Source: Bradyrhizobium sp. SZCCHNS1050 | GTDB taxonomy: Bacteria; Pseudomonadota; Alphaproteobacteria; Rhizobiales; Xanthobacteraceae | DNA length: 64,000 nucleotides | Direction of reading: 5' to 3' | Assembly: GCF_032484785.1 (NCBI RefSeq) | Contig: NZ_JAUETR010000002.1 | Coordinates: 1,426,001-1,490,000 of the forward strand | In this document: piece by piece, positions 44,268 through 53,469 of the stretch | Layout of the letters: every line of letters starts with the position of its first letter | How positions within the stretch are numbered: the first letter of the stretch is position 1 | Notes under the pieces: generated by a model | Database searches by the model: none | Told to the model about the DNA's origin: nothing | The model's input: only the letters and a program-made list of their open reading frames with translations | Program-made: the position numbers and the translations under genes

Positions 44268-45689
44268 ATGCACAAGCCCGTCTCGGATGACGTCACCTCG
44301 CTTCACGATCTCTCCGCCGTCGACCTGATCGCCGGCTATCGCGCGCGCCAGTTCTCGCCGTCCGAGGTGATGGACGAGGTCCTGGCGCACGTGGCGGCGT
44401 GGGAGCCGCACATCAAGGCGCTGTATCTGCTCGACGCCGACGCCGCGCGGGCCGCGGCCGAGGCGTCGACCGCGCGCTGGGCCAATGACGAGCCGGCCGG
44501 CGTGCTCGACGGCGTACCGGCGACGGTGAAGGACAATCTCGCCACCAAGGGCCAGCCGATGCCGCTCGGCGCAGCCAGCGTCACGCGCACGCCGCTCGCC
44601 GCCGATGCGCCGCCGGTGGCGCGGCTGCGCGAGGCCGGCGCGATCATCTTCGCCAAGACCACGATGCCCGATTACGGCATGCTGTCGTCGGGCCTGTCGA
44701 GCTTCCATCCGCTGACGCGCAATCCATGGGATCTCCGCATGAACCCCGGCGGTTCGAGCGCCGGTGCGAGCGCCGCAGCCGCCGCGGGCTGCGGTCCGCT
44801 GCATGTCGGCACCGACATCGGCGGCTCGATCCGGCTGCCCGCATCGTGGTGCGGCCTCGTCGGATTGAAGCCGAGCTTCGGCCGCGTGCCGATCGACCCG
44901 CCTTATGTCGGCCGCGTCGCCGGTCCGATGACGCGCATCGTCGACGATGCCGCGCTGATGATGAGCGTGCTGTCCAAGCCCGACCGCCGCGACGGCACCA
45001 GCCTGCCGCCGTCGGACCTGCACTGGAAGGTCACGGAGAAGCCGGTGCGCAAGCTGCGCATCGGCCTGATGCTCGATCTCGGCGGCGTCGGCCAGCCACT
45101 GGAGGAGCCGGTGCGCGCGACGACCCTGGCTGCGGCGAAAGCCTTCGAGGACGCCGGCGCCGTGATCAGCGAGGTCAAGGGCTTCCTGACGCGCGAGATG
45201 CTCGACGGTCTCGACAATTTCTGGCGTGCACGGCTGTGGGACGATCTGGCGCGGCTGGCGCCCGAGGTGCGCGCGATGACCCTGCCCTACATCCTGCGCT
45301 GGGCCGAACGCGCCGCCGCGCTCTCCGGCGTCGAAGTCGTCAGAGGCTTCAACGTCACGATGGCGCTACGTGCCGCCGCGGCAAGACTGTTCTGCGACTA
45401 CGACTACATCATCTCGCCGGTCTCGCCCGGCGTGAAATTCCCCGCCGAGTTCGCCTCGCCGGTCAACGACCCCGAGAGGCCGTTCGAGCACATCACCTAC
45501 ACCGTGCCCTGGAACATGTCGGAGAACCCGGCAATCTCCGTCAATGCCGGCTACGACCCCGACGGCTTCCCGATCGGCCTGCAGATCGTCGGCCGCCGCT
45601 TCGATGATGTCGGCGTACTCGGGATGGCCAAGACGTTCGAGGGATTACGCGGCGAGCAGCGGCCATGGCCGATACCGCCGGCCTCCTGA
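44268..45689 (+). CDS. Amidase (amidase signature family)
   Basis: 473 residues. The Ser-cisSer-Lys triad is visible: Lys88 (TVKDN), Ser163 (PGGSSAGAS) and Ser187 (GTDIGGSIRLP), with the expected 24-residue distance between the two serines. It hydrolyses carboxamides or acts as an aryl-acylamidase; GatA is unlikely because gatB and gatC are absent and the family context is catabolic. It starts 65 nt after the M20D gene and is the last gene of the string, followed by a family C palindrome. Confidence 0.93.
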   Translation: MHKPVSDDVTSLHDLSAVDLIAGYRARQFSPSEVMDEVLAHVAAWEPHIKALYLLDADAARAAAEASTARWANDEPAGVLDGVPATVKDNLATKGQPMPLGAASVTRTPLAADAPPVARLREAGAIIFAKTTMPDYGMLSSGLSSFHPLTRNPWDLRMNPGGSSAGASAAAAAGCGPLHVGTDIGGSIRLPASWCGLVGLKPSFGRVPIDPPYVGRVAGPMTRIVDDAALMMSVLSKPDRRDGTSLPPSDLHWKVTEKPVRKLRIGLMLDLGGVGQPLEEPVRATTLAAAKAFEDAGAVISEVKGFLTREMLDGLDNFWRARLWDDLARLAPEVRAMTLPYILRWAERAAALSGVEVVRGFNVTMALRAAAARLFCDYDYIISPVSPGVKFPAEFASPVNDPERPFEHITYTVPWNMSENPAISVNAGYDPDGFPIGLQIVGRRFDDVGVLGMAKTFEGLRGEQRPWPIPPAS

Positions 45690-45714
45690 TTCGCGTCACC
45701 CCACTCCTTCCTCC

Positions 45715-45789
45715 GTCATTGCGAGCGAAGCGAAGCAATCCAGAGTCCCGCCCACGACTCTGGATTGCTTCGCTTGCGCTCGCAATGAC
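45715..45789. repeat. Palindromic intergenic repeat, family C, copy 2
   Basis: GTCATTGCGAGCGAAGCGAA with GCAATCCAGAGTC left and GACTCTGGATTGCTTCG to CGCAATGAC right. It lies 25 nt after the amidase stop, where it may act as a 3'-end hairpin. It shares the 410-nt gap to the next gene with the family A copy at 45940. Confidence 0.85.
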
Positions 45790-45939
45790 GGGGAAAGAGC
45801 GTGGGCCACATCGCTGCCGGATCGCGTGCTGGGAGACCAATGAAAAGCGCGGCGCTTTGCCCGCCATGCGGAATGTCGTCACGATTTGACGCGGCCTCTC
45901 GCTGAACTATTGTACTCCCTATCGTCGATCCCAGTCGTC

Positions 45940-46038
45940 GTCATTCCGGGGCGTGCGAAGCACGAGCCCGGAATCCATACTCACGATGATGGTTATGGAT
46001 TCCGGGCCTGCGCCCAAGAGGGCGCATCCCGGAATGAC
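45940..46038. repeat. Palindromic intergenic repeat, family A, copy 4
   Basis: GTCATTCCGGGGC at the left, CATCCCGGAATGAC at the right, inner arms GCCCGGAATCCATA and TATGGATTCCGGGC, and only a short centre. It is the most compact family A copy of the window. Confidence 0.85.
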
Positions 46039-46099
46039 GGCGGAGATTGTGGCACGAGCAAACAACTAATAAGCGCCACGACAACATCAGGAAGCGCCA

Positions 46100-46990
46100 A
46101 TGGCTTATCAGACCATCCTCTACGACGTCGCCGACAAGATCCTCACCATCACGCTGAACCGCCCGGAGAAGCTCAACGCCTTCACCGGCACCATGATGGA
46201 GGAGCTGATCGACGCCTTCGATCGCGCCGACAAGGACGACGGCGTCAGGGCGATCATCGTCACCGGATCGGGCCGCGCGTTCTGCGCGGGTGCTGACCTC
46301 TCCTCCGGGGCCGACACGTTCGATCGCGATGCCAAGCGCGGACCGGTGAAGCGCCACGCCGATGGCCGCGTCGACTATTCCGATCCGCAGGTGCGCGATG
46401 GCGGTGGCCAGGTCACCTTGCGCATCTTCAAGTCGTTGAAGCCGGTCATCGCCGCGGTCAACGGCCCCGCCGTCGGCATCGGCGTCACCATGCAGCTCGC
46501 GATGGACATCCGCATCGCCTCTGACGCGGCGCGGTTCGGCTTCGTGTTCTCCCAGCGCGGCATCGTGCCGGAGGCGGCGTCGAGCTGGTTCCTGCCGCGC
46601 ATCGTCGGCATCTCGCAGGCGCTGGAATGGTGCTACACCGGCCGCGTGTTTCCGGCGCAGGAGGCGCTCGCCGGCCGCCTCGTCAGCAAGGTCGTGCCGC
46701 CGGATGATCTGCTGCCCACCGCCCGTGCACTGGCCCGCGAGATCGCCGACAAGACCGCGCCGGTGTCGATCGCGCTGATCCGCCAGATGATGTGGCGCAT
46801 GATGGGCGCCGACGATCCGATGGAGGCGCACAAGGTCGACAGCCGCGGCATCTACGCGCGCGGCCGCTCCGACGACGTCAAGGAAGGCGTGGTGTCGTTC
46901 CTGGAGAAGCGCCCTGCGCAATTCAAGAACACGGTGACGGCCGATATGCCCGACTATTTCCCGTGGTGGGACGAGCGGGAGTATAAGTAG
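46100..46990 (+). CDS. Enoyl-CoA hydratase/isomerase (crotonase) family protein
   Basis: 296 residues, with the crotonase core: NRPEKLNAFTGTM, the oxyanion-hole segment GSGRAFCAGADLSSG and a second (AVNGPAVGIGVTMQLAMDIR), then SQRGIVPEAASSWFLPR with the Glu used for catalysis. Members hydrate enoyl-CoA in beta-oxidation, but the size and the extra C-terminal PDYFPWW tail suggest a specialised branch. CAGGAAG precedes the ATG. It stands alone. Confidence 0.9.
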   Translation: MAYQTILYDVADKILTITLNRPEKLNAFTGTMMEELIDAFDRADKDDGVRAIIVTGSGRAFCAGADLSSGADTFDRDAKRGPVKRHADGRVDYSDPQVRDGGGQVTLRIFKSLKPVIAAVNGPAVGIGVTMQLAMDIRIASDAARFGFVFSQRGIVPEAASSWFLPRIVGISQALEWCYTGRVFPAQEALAGRLVSKVVPPDDLLPTARALAREIADKTAPVSIALIRQMMWRMMGADDPMEAHKVDSRGIYARGRSDDVKEGVVSFLEKRPAQFKNTVTADMPDYFPWWDEREYK

Positions 46991-47185
46991 CGCAACGGCC
47001 CCGGGACACCATTTGGCAAAGAACGGCGTCCAGAGTGCCACGCGATAGATGGCGCGGTATTGGTCCTGGCTCAAGGCCGGGACGACGCCGCGTGGGCGGC
47101 AACTGCAACGACTCCATCAGCAGCACCAGGATCGCAATCGACCTCGGCAGCCAATCACCGCGCCAATCACATCGCGTGCGATCGC

Positions 47186-49225
47186 TCACGCCGCCTTGAT
47201 GCCGCGAATGAAGTCGTCGACATGGCGGCGCATGCTCTCGGACTGACGCAGCAGCTCCGCCGACGCCCCGAGCACCTGGCTGGCGGTGGCGCCGGATTCG
47301 TTTGCGGCGGCCGTGACCTGCTGGATGTTCTGCGAAATTTCGTCGGTCCCTTTGGCTGCGTGCTGGACATTCCGCGCCATCTCGCGCGTCGCCGCGCCCT
47401 GCTCCTCGACGGCATTCGCGATCGACGACGCGATCTCGTTCAGCTCGCCGATGGTCGTGGTGATGCCGCGGATGGCCCGGACGGCCTCGCTCGACACCTC
47501 CTGCATTCCGGAGATCTGCGCGCGGATCTCGCCGGTCGCCTTGGCGGTCTGCTCGGCGAGCAGCTTCACCTCGCCGGCGACGACGGCAAAGCCGCGGCCG
47601 GCTTCGCCCGCCCGCGCGGCCTCGATGGTCGCATTGAGCGCGAGAAGATTGGTCTGGCCGGCAATGTCGCTGATCAGCCGCACGATGTCGCCGATCCGCT
47701 CGGCCATGCTGGAAAGGCCCTGCACGGTCTCGTTGGTCCTCTGCCCCTCCGCGGCCGCCTTCTGCGCCATGTCGGCCGACTGCGTCACCTGACCGCCGAT
47801 GCCCGCGACCGAGCTCGACAGTTGGTCGGTCGCAGCGGCCATCGTCTGCATGTTGCTCGACGCGGCCTCGGTCGCCTGCGCGACGCTGCTCGCTTCACTG
47901 CAGGTCCGGCTCGCCGTCCGATTCATCACGGCGGCCGTCGATTCGAGCTGTGCCGAGGCTGAGATCACGCTGTCGATCACGGCCGCGATGTCACCGCTGA
48001 AACGGTCGGTCAGTTCGCCGACGCGCTTGGCTTTTTCGGCGCGCTGGCTCATCGCTTCCGCATCCCTGGCAGCGAGCTCGGCACCATGAATCATGTTCTC
48101 CTTGAAGACCTGCACTGCCCTCGCCATCAGGCCGACCTCGTCGCGCCGATCGACCGCGTCGATTGCAGCACTCACATCGCCCTTCGCCAGCTGCGTCATC
48201 GTATCGGCAAGCGCGTTGATCGGCCCGGTGATGCTGCGCGCCAGCGCAACGACGATCGCGAGGCTCAGCGCCAAGGCGACCAGCAGCAGCGCGCCGACGG
48301 CGGCGAGGCTGGCCGTGGCCGCGGCCTGCTTGCCGGCCATCAGCTCGGACAGCTCGACGGCCAGAGCGTCTTCGACCTGCTTCAGCAGATCGATCCGCAG
48401 CGTGGCCGCATCGAACCAGGCCTTGCTCGCGAGCCCTTTGAAATCACCGCTGACGCCGCCCTGATCCACCACCTTTCGCATGGCCACGACACCGTCGATC
48501 GCCGGTCCCGTCATCGCCGCATCGAACGCCGCACGTCCTTTCGCCGAGGCGGCGGCGCGAAAGGCCGCGAAATAGCTGTCCTGCGCCGCAGCCAGCCCTA
48601 TGGCGCGCGCGTAGGCGGCCTGCTCGAAGCGACCGGCGGCAAGGCCTCCCGCCACGACCGCGCGCTCCAGGCCGGCGCGCTCCTTGCCTTCGGTCAGATT
48701 GCCATAGGCAATGATCGCCTTGGAGATATCGTCGTCATCGCTGAGCCTCGATATGCCGCTGATCAGGCTGATCAGCCGGCTGACGATCTCGCTGAGCGAG
48801 CTGACCGCTGCCGCCGGCGTGACGGCTTGGGCATCGATGTCGCCGCGGCGGCGATCGAGCTGCGTCAACGCCTGTTCGCCCGCCTGCGCCGCCTCGGCCA
48901 GTGCGGCGCTCCGGCGCAGCCCGTCCAGCGCGGCAACCGCGTGCGCGCGCTCGCCATCGGTCAGCTTGCGCTGCTGATCCAGCTCGGCACGCATCTGCGT
49001 GCCCTTGCTGCTCAGAAATGCCGACGACATGCCGCGCTCACGCTGCAGCTCATGAACGAAGCGGCTGAGCCTGGCGACGGCGTCCGCCGCCGGCTGCATG
49101 CGCGTCATCTCGACACGCACCGCCCATTTCGTGGAAATCTCGTAGGCCGCCAACGCGGCCAGTGTGACGATGGGCAGCAATGCAGACAGGGCTATGCGGT
49201 GAAGTATCTTCGACGTCTTCAACAT
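47186..49225 (-). CDS. Methyl-accepting chemotaxis protein with NIT-type sensor domain
   Basis: 679 residues. The first transmembrane helix is at about 10-28 and the second at about 305-330, enclosing a periplasmic domain with the nitrate/nitrite-sensing (NIT) motif HELQRERGMSSAFLSSKG at residues 58-75. A HAMP segment follows, with VARSITGPINALADTMTQLA and a later VGLMARAVQVF. Then comes the methyl-accepting hairpin with the tip [20 protein letters not shown]. Nitrate or nitrite sensing is the family's known role, though ligands vary. Minus-strand single gene. Confidence 0.92.
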   Translation of the reverse strand: MLKTSKILHRIALSALLPIVTLAALAAYEISTKWAVRVEMTRMQPAADAVARLSRFVHELQRERGMSSAFLSSKGTQMRAELDQQRKLTDGERAHAVAALDGLRRSAALAEAAQAGEQALTQLDRRRGDIDAQAVTPAAAVSSLSEIVSRLISLISGISRLSDDDDISKAIIAYGNLTEGKERAGLERAVVAGGLAAGRFEQAAYARAIGLAAAQDSYFAAFRAAASAKGRAAFDAAMTGPAIDGVVAMRKVVDQGGVSGDFKGLASKAWFDAATLRIDLLKQVEDALAVELSELMAGKQAAATASLAAVGALLLVALALSLAIVVALARSITGPINALADTMTQLAKGDVSAAIDAVDRRDEVGLMARAVQVFKENMIHGAELAARDAEAMSQRAEKAKRVGELTDRFSGDIAAVIDSVISASAQLESTAAVMNRTASRTCSEASSVAQATEAASSNMQTMAAATDQLSSSVAGIGGQVTQSADMAQKAAAEGQRTNETVQGLSSMAERIGDIVRLISDIAGQTNLLALNATIEAARAGEAGRGFAVVAGEVKLLAEQTAKATGEIRAQISGMQEVSSEAVRAIRGITTTIGELNEIASSIANAVEEQGAATREMARNVQHAAKGTDEISQNIQQVTAAANESGATASQVLGASAELLRQSESMRRHVDDFIRGIKAA

Positions 49226-49317
49226 GATCGGCCTCGACCTGTCCGATCACTCTATGAATCCAGTGGTAAAAAAATACACAGCCCCATCCGCCGAATTTTT
49301 GGGCAGACGCCTGCCAA

Positions 49318-50295
49318 CTAATCCATCACCAGCGCGACGCGTCCGATGGCCCTGCGCTCGATCAGAAGCCGCATCGCCGATGCGTAATTGTCGAACGGCA
49401 CGCGGTGGGAGACGTTGGGCCGCAGCTTGCCTTGCTCGGCGAACGCGAGCAGTGCAGCCATCCGTCGCTCGCCCAGCTCGGGATCCTTCCGCACCGCCTC
49501 GCCGGCGCGAACGCCGAGCACGCTTGCGCCCTTCATGAGGATCAGATTGGTGCGTGCGAGCCCGATGCCGCCGGTGAAGCCGACCACCAGCAGCCGCGCG
49601 CCCCAGGCGATGCAGCGCACGCTGTTCTCGAACACCTCGCCGCCGACGGGATCGAACACGACGTCGACGCCGCGGCCATCGGTGATGTGTTTGACGGCGT
49701 CGCGGAACGGCCCGCGTGAATACAGAATGAGATGATCGGCGCCACGCGCGCGTGCCACCGCGAGTTTCTCCTCCGACGACGCCGCCGCGATCACCGTTGC
49801 GCCGAGCAGCTTGCCGATCTCGACGGCGGCGAGGCCGACGCCACCGCCGGCGCCGTGCACCAGCAGCGTCTCGCCGGGCTTGAGCTGGCCGCGATCGACC
49901 AGGGCGTGATGGGCGGTGCCGTGGCCGGCGAGATAGGTCGCGCCTTCCGCGTAGTCGAAAGTCGACGGCAGCGGCGTGAGCTGGCTCCCTGCCACCACCG
50001 CCTCCTCCGCGTAGGCGCCGAAGCGCATGCGGACGATCACCTTGTCGCCGACGGCGCGGCCGGTCACGGCGGCCCCGGTTTCGACGACATCGCCGGCGGC
50101 CTCGACGCCGGGCGTGAACGGCAGCTCCGGCTTGAGCTGATACTCGCCGGCCGCCATCAGGATGTCCGGGAAGTTGATCCCGGCAGCGCGGATCTTCACC
50201 CGCACCTCGCCGTCACCGAGTGAGCGCGGCGGTAGGGCCTCCAGCCGCAGCGTCTCCGGCGGACCGAGCTCGCGGCAGACGATCGCACGCGGCAT
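49318..50295 (-). CDS. NADPH:quinone oxidoreductase family protein (MDR)
   Basis: 325 residues of the zinc-free medium-chain dehydrogenase/reductase type. The GroES-like N-domain (IRAAGINFPDILMAAGEYQ) is followed by the Rossmann domain with VHGAGGGVGLAAVEIGKLLG and AAASSEEKLAVAR, typical for NADPH binding. It reduces quinones or enones; the exact substrate is unknown. Its ATG shares one base with the TGA of the upstream isomerase gene, so the two are translationally coupled. Confidence 0.92.
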   Translation of the reverse strand: MPRAIVCRELGPPETLRLEALPPRSLGDGEVRVKIRAAGINFPDILMAAGEYQLKPELPFTPGVEAAGDVVETGAAVTGRAVGDKVIVRMRFGAYAEEAVVAGSQLTPLPSTFDYAEGATYLAGHGTAHHALVDRGQLKPGETLLVHGAGGGVGLAAVEIGKLLGATVIAAASSEEKLAVARARGADHLILYSRGPFRDAVKHITDGRGVDVVFDPVGGEVFENSVRCIAWGARLLVVGFTGGIGLARTNLILMKGASVLGVRAGEAVRKDPELGERRMAALLAFAEQGKLRPNVSHRVPFDNYASAMRLLIERRAIGRVALVMD

Positions 50296-50900
50296 CAGGC
50301 GCGCCCCTTCGCCCGCGCCAGCGCCTCGCGGATCAGCGGCAGCCGATCATTGCCGAAATACATGTTGGTCACGTCGAGGAAGATGGTCGGCGAGCCGAAG
50401 CCGCCGCGCTTGACGACCTCCTCGGTGTTGATGCGCAGCTGGTCCTTGATGCCCTGCTGCGCGATCCCATCGAAGAACGCCTTCGGATCGACGCCGACGC
50501 GCCGGCACACCTCGGTCAGCACCGCATCCTGCGAGATGTCCTGGTCCTCGCCCCAATAGATCTCGAACACGGCCCGTGCGAACGGCACCATGTCCTGGCC
50601 CAGCCAGATGCAGCCGCGCATCGCCTTGACGCTGTTCACCGGAAACACCGATGGCGGCATCTTGATCTTGAGCCCGGCCGAGCGGGACCAGTCGTCGAGG
50701 TCCTTCAGCGTGTAGGCCGCCTTGGCCGGCACCGGCTTCTCGCGCTGCGCATAGACGCTGGGATTGACGGTGTTGAAGATGCCGCCGACCAGGATCGGCC
50801 GCCAGACGATGTCGACGCCGAATTCTTGCGCGAGCGGTTGGATGTTGTGGAAGGCAAGATAGGTCCAGGGGCTGGAGCAGTCGAAGAAGAATTCGATCAT
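50295..50900 (-). CDS. 2-hydroxychromene-2-carboxylate isomerase family protein (DsbA-like fold)
   Basis: 201 residues from ATG 50900, which has GAGGAAA before it. Thioredoxin-like kappa-GST/DsbA fold: EFFFDCSSPWTYLAFHN carries the catalytic Ser, WRPILVGGIFNTVN follows, and GGFGSPTIFLDVTNMYFGND ends the sequence with the cis-Pro. Known members isomerise 2-hydroxychromene-2-carboxylate with glutathione in naphthalene breakdown; many relatives act on other aromatic compounds. Coupling with the quinone oxidoreductase supports a role in aromatic or quinone metabolism. Confidence 0.88.
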   Translation of the reverse strand: MIEFFFDCSSPWTYLAFHNIQPLAQEFGVDIVWRPILVGGIFNTVNPSVYAQREKPVPAKAAYTLKDLDDWSRSAGLKIKMPPSVFPVNSVKAMRGCIWLGQDMVPFARAVFEIYWGEDQDISQDAVLTEVCRRVGVDPKAFFDGIAQQGIKDQLRINTEEVVKRGGFGSPTIFLDVTNMYFGNDRLPLIREALARAKGRA

Positions 50901-50966
50901 GTGTGTTTCCTCAAGGTCTCGATAAGTTCGCCTTTGCGCGCGCAAAAATCCGGAGTGTGGTCGTGG

Positions 50967-51064
50967 CCCTGGATTGCTTCGCTTCGCTCGCAATGACGGA
51001 GAGAGTTGGTGCAAACCACTCTCTCCGTCATTGCGAGGAGCGTAGCGACGAAGCAATCCAGGGG
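50967..51064. repeat. Palindromic intergenic repeat, family C, inverted pair
   Basis: Two family C halves facing each other outward: CCTGGATTGCTTCGC to CGCAATGACGGAGAGAG, then CTCTCTCCGTCATTGCG to GAAGCAATCCAGG. The result is a nearly perfect palindrome of about 98 nt around TTGGTGCAAACCA. It fills the gap between two minus-strand genes. Confidence 0.85.
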
Positions 51065-51123
51065 CTGCAACATACGGTCTGGATGGCTGATCCCCATGCT
51101 CCTCGCGATGCCGCGGAGCTCGC

Positions 51124-51828
51124 TCACGACCGCCCCGTCATCTCCTTCGCGCGCGCGCCGAACATCACATGACGCGACTGCTCGTTGAACGGCTCCTTGA
51201 CGAACTTGCCGATCGCCAGCCCCGCCTGCAGCTTGGGCCGCGCGCGCAGGTCCGCGTACCAGCGCTGGATGTCGGGATAGTCGTCGAGCGTGAATCCCTG
51301 GGCCTTGTGCGTCATCATCCAGGGAAAGCAGGCGATGTCCGCGATCGAATAGTCGTCGCCGGCGACATAGGCGCCGGTCTTGCCGAGCTGCACGTCGAGC
51401 ACGTGGAACAGCCTGGCCACCTCGTCGCGGTAGCGCTGGATCGCGTAAGGGATCTTCTCAGCCGCATAGAGCGCGAAATGGCCGTGCTGCCCCATCATCG
51501 GTCCCAGTCCGGCCATCTGCCACATCACCCATTGGATGACACGCGAGCGCGCCCGCGTCTCCTGCGGCAGGAAACGGCCGGTCTTGTCGGCGAGATAGAT
51601 CAGGATGGCACCGGTCTCGAACACCGGGAACGGCGCGCCGCCATCGGCCGGCGCGTGATCGACGATCGCGGGAATCCGGTTGTTCGGGCTGATCGCCAGG
51701 AACTCCGGCTTGAACTGGTCGCCGGCGCGGATGTCGACGGGAATGACGGTATAGGGCAGCCCGAGTTCCTCGAGCATGATCGAGATCTTCCAGCCGTTCG
51801 GCGTCGGCGCATAATGGAGATCGATCAT
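51124..51828 (-). CDS. Glutathione S-transferase (YfcG/YghU-like)
   Basis: 234 residues from ATG 51828; GGAAGG is immediately upstream and AAGGA farther back. The N-terminal thioredoxin-like domain (LHYAPTPNGWKISIMLEELG, with the Thr-Pro-Asn active-site turn) is of the nu-class type, as in E. coli YfcG and YghU, which act as disulfide-bond reductases on glutathione disulfide. NNRIPAIVDH and FETGAILIYLADKTG provide glutathione contacts. The helical C-domain has DDYSIADIACFPWM. Confidence 0.92.
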   Translation of the reverse strand: MIDLHYAPTPNGWKISIMLEELGLPYTVIPVDIRAGDQFKPEFLAISPNNRIPAIVDHAPADGGAPFPVFETGAILIYLADKTGRFLPQETRARSRVIQWVMWQMAGLGPMMGQHGHFALYAAEKIPYAIQRYRDEVARLFHVLDVQLGKTGAYVAGDDYSIADIACFPWMMTHKAQGFTLDDYPDIQRWYADLRARPKLQAGLAIGKFVKEPFNEQSRHVMFGARAKEMTGRS

Positions 51829-51965
51829 CCTTCCACGATTCCTTCCCCGGACCATTATGCCGCGCTGCGGAACACGCGAGGCGGCTTCGTTCTTCTGTAC
51901 CTAAAGGGTAAGCCATGGCAGACAGGCGCTCAAGCCTGACCGCCTTTATGCTGGAGAGTTCGACC

Positions 51966-52988
51966 ATGCTGTTTCCATCGACCATCGCAGGCTCGCTGCC
52001 GAAGCCGGAATGGCTGGCCGAGCCCAACGTGCTGTGGGCTCCGTGGAAGTCGAAGGGCGAGGAGCTGGCGCGTGCCAAGCGCGATGCGACGATCCTGGCG
52101 CTGAAGCTGCAGGAGGATTCCGGCATCGACATTCTCACCGAGGGCGAGCAGTCGCGCCAGCATTTCGTGCACGGTTTCCTGGAACGTGTCGAGGGCATCG
52201 ACTTCGCCCACAAGGTCGAGATGGGCATCCGCAAGGACCGCTACAAGGCGATGGTACCGCAGGTGGTGGCGCCGCTGTCGCTGAAGGGCCGCGTCCATGG
52301 CGACGAGGCGCGGATCGCGCGCACGCACACCACGCGCGCGCTGAAGTTCACGCTGCCCGGACCGATGACCATCATCGACACCATCGCCGACAATTACTAC
52401 GGCGACCGTGTGAAGATGGCGTTCGCCTTCGCCGAGCTGCTGAACCAGGAGGCCAAGGCGCTGCACGACGACGGCATCGACATGATCCAGTTCGACGAGC
52501 CCGCTTTCAACGTCTACATGGACGAGGTGCGCGACTGGGGCATCAGGGCGCTGGAGCGCGCCGCAGAAGGGCTGACCTGCCCGACTGCCGTGCACATCTG
52601 CTACGGCTACGGCATCAAGGCCAACACCGACTGGAAGGAGACGCTGGGCGGCGAGTGGCGGCAGTATGAGGAGACCTTCCCGGTCATCGACGCCAGCACC
52701 ATCCAGCAGGTCGCCGTCGAATGCCGCAATTCGAAGGTGCCGATCGAGCTGCTCGGCCTGCTCAAGAACAAGATCGTGCAGGCCGGCGTCATCGACGTCG
52801 CCAGCGACGCGATCGAGACCGCCGAGGACGTCTGCAAGACCCTCGAGGACGTCATGAAGGTGGTGCCGAAGGAGAACATCATCGCCACCACCAATTGCGG
52901 CATGGCGCCGATGCGGCGCGAGATCGCCGAGGCCAAGCTGATGGCGCTCGGCACCGGCGCAAAGCTGGCACGGCAAAGGTTTGCCTGA
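51966..52988 (+). CDS. Cobalamin-independent methionine synthase, core (MetE C-terminal type)
   Basis: 340 residues from ATG 51966 (GGAGAG upstream). It corresponds to the C-terminal catalytic barrel of MetE alone: PSTIAGSLPKP at the start, LPGPMTIIDTI, the zinc ligands His and Cys in AVHICYGYG, a Glu in the following strand and the last Cys in TTNCGMAPM. It probably transfers a methyl group to homocysteine or a related thiol. Without the N-terminal MetE domain the methyl donor is uncertain (a corrinoid protein or folate). Single gene. Confidence 0.88.
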   Translation: MLFPSTIAGSLPKPEWLAEPNVLWAPWKSKGEELARAKRDATILALKLQEDSGIDILTEGEQSRQHFVHGFLERVEGIDFAHKVEMGIRKDRYKAMVPQVVAPLSLKGRVHGDEARIARTHTTRALKFTLPGPMTIIDTIADNYYGDRVKMAFAFAELLNQEAKALHDDGIDMIQFDEPAFNVYMDEVRDWGIRALERAAEGLTCPTAVHICYGYGIKANTDWKETLGGEWRQYEETFPVIDASTIQQVAVECRNSKVPIELLGLLKNKIVQAGVIDVASDAIETAEDVCKTLEDVMKVVPKENIIATTNCGMAPMRREIAEAKLMALGTGAKLARQRFA

Positions 52989-53469
52989 CTCAGATGTCAG
53001 GTCAGACCCGAGGCAAGGGCGTCGACGGCTCGCCGCCCCCCAAGGCATCGCGCTCGGGGCCCTGGCTCAATCGCGATCGCGCCGGGAGGCGACACGCACA
53101 CGGGCCTGGAATCAAAGTAAGAGCGCATCCGAGGTGAGCACGGCCTCACCACGCGCGATTCGCCGCAACAGCACGGCCGCGCCTTTGCTGCCCCTGCACG
53201 ACCGCCGCGATGGCCACGTCAGCCTTTCATATGCACTGCTCTGTGTTTTGCGGCAGATCGCAGCGATCATCGATCACGGTCGCCGGATGGGGAAAATCTA
53301 TCCTTGGTAGCAAAATACCAGACGCACAACATTCCCGACGCTGTGTGTCTTTGCTGCGCTTGACAGTATGTGTCCTAACATTTCATTTCTTGGCCACAAG
53401 TGTGGCGTGAATTTTTTGCTGCTTAATCCAATTCGTATCTGACCTCCGCTTTCATTATTGGGGAATGCA
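52989..53469. other. Gene-free region upstream of the autotransporter
   Basis: About 480 nt without a protein-like frame. The last 180 nt are clearly more AT-rich than the surroundings. TTGACA at 53360-53365 could be a -35 box, but no good -10 follows at 17 nt, so the promoter call stays tentative. Confidence 0.35.

Noticed and set aside
44268..45689. GatA subunit of the tRNA amidotransferase
   Set aside because: The amidase triad is shared, but there are no gatB or gatC neighbours and the gene lies in a catabolic peptide locus.
53357..53388. Sigma-70-like promoter before the autotransporter
   Set aside because: TTGACA is perfect but the hexamer 17 nt later (TCATTT) is a poor -10; reported only as a tentative note.
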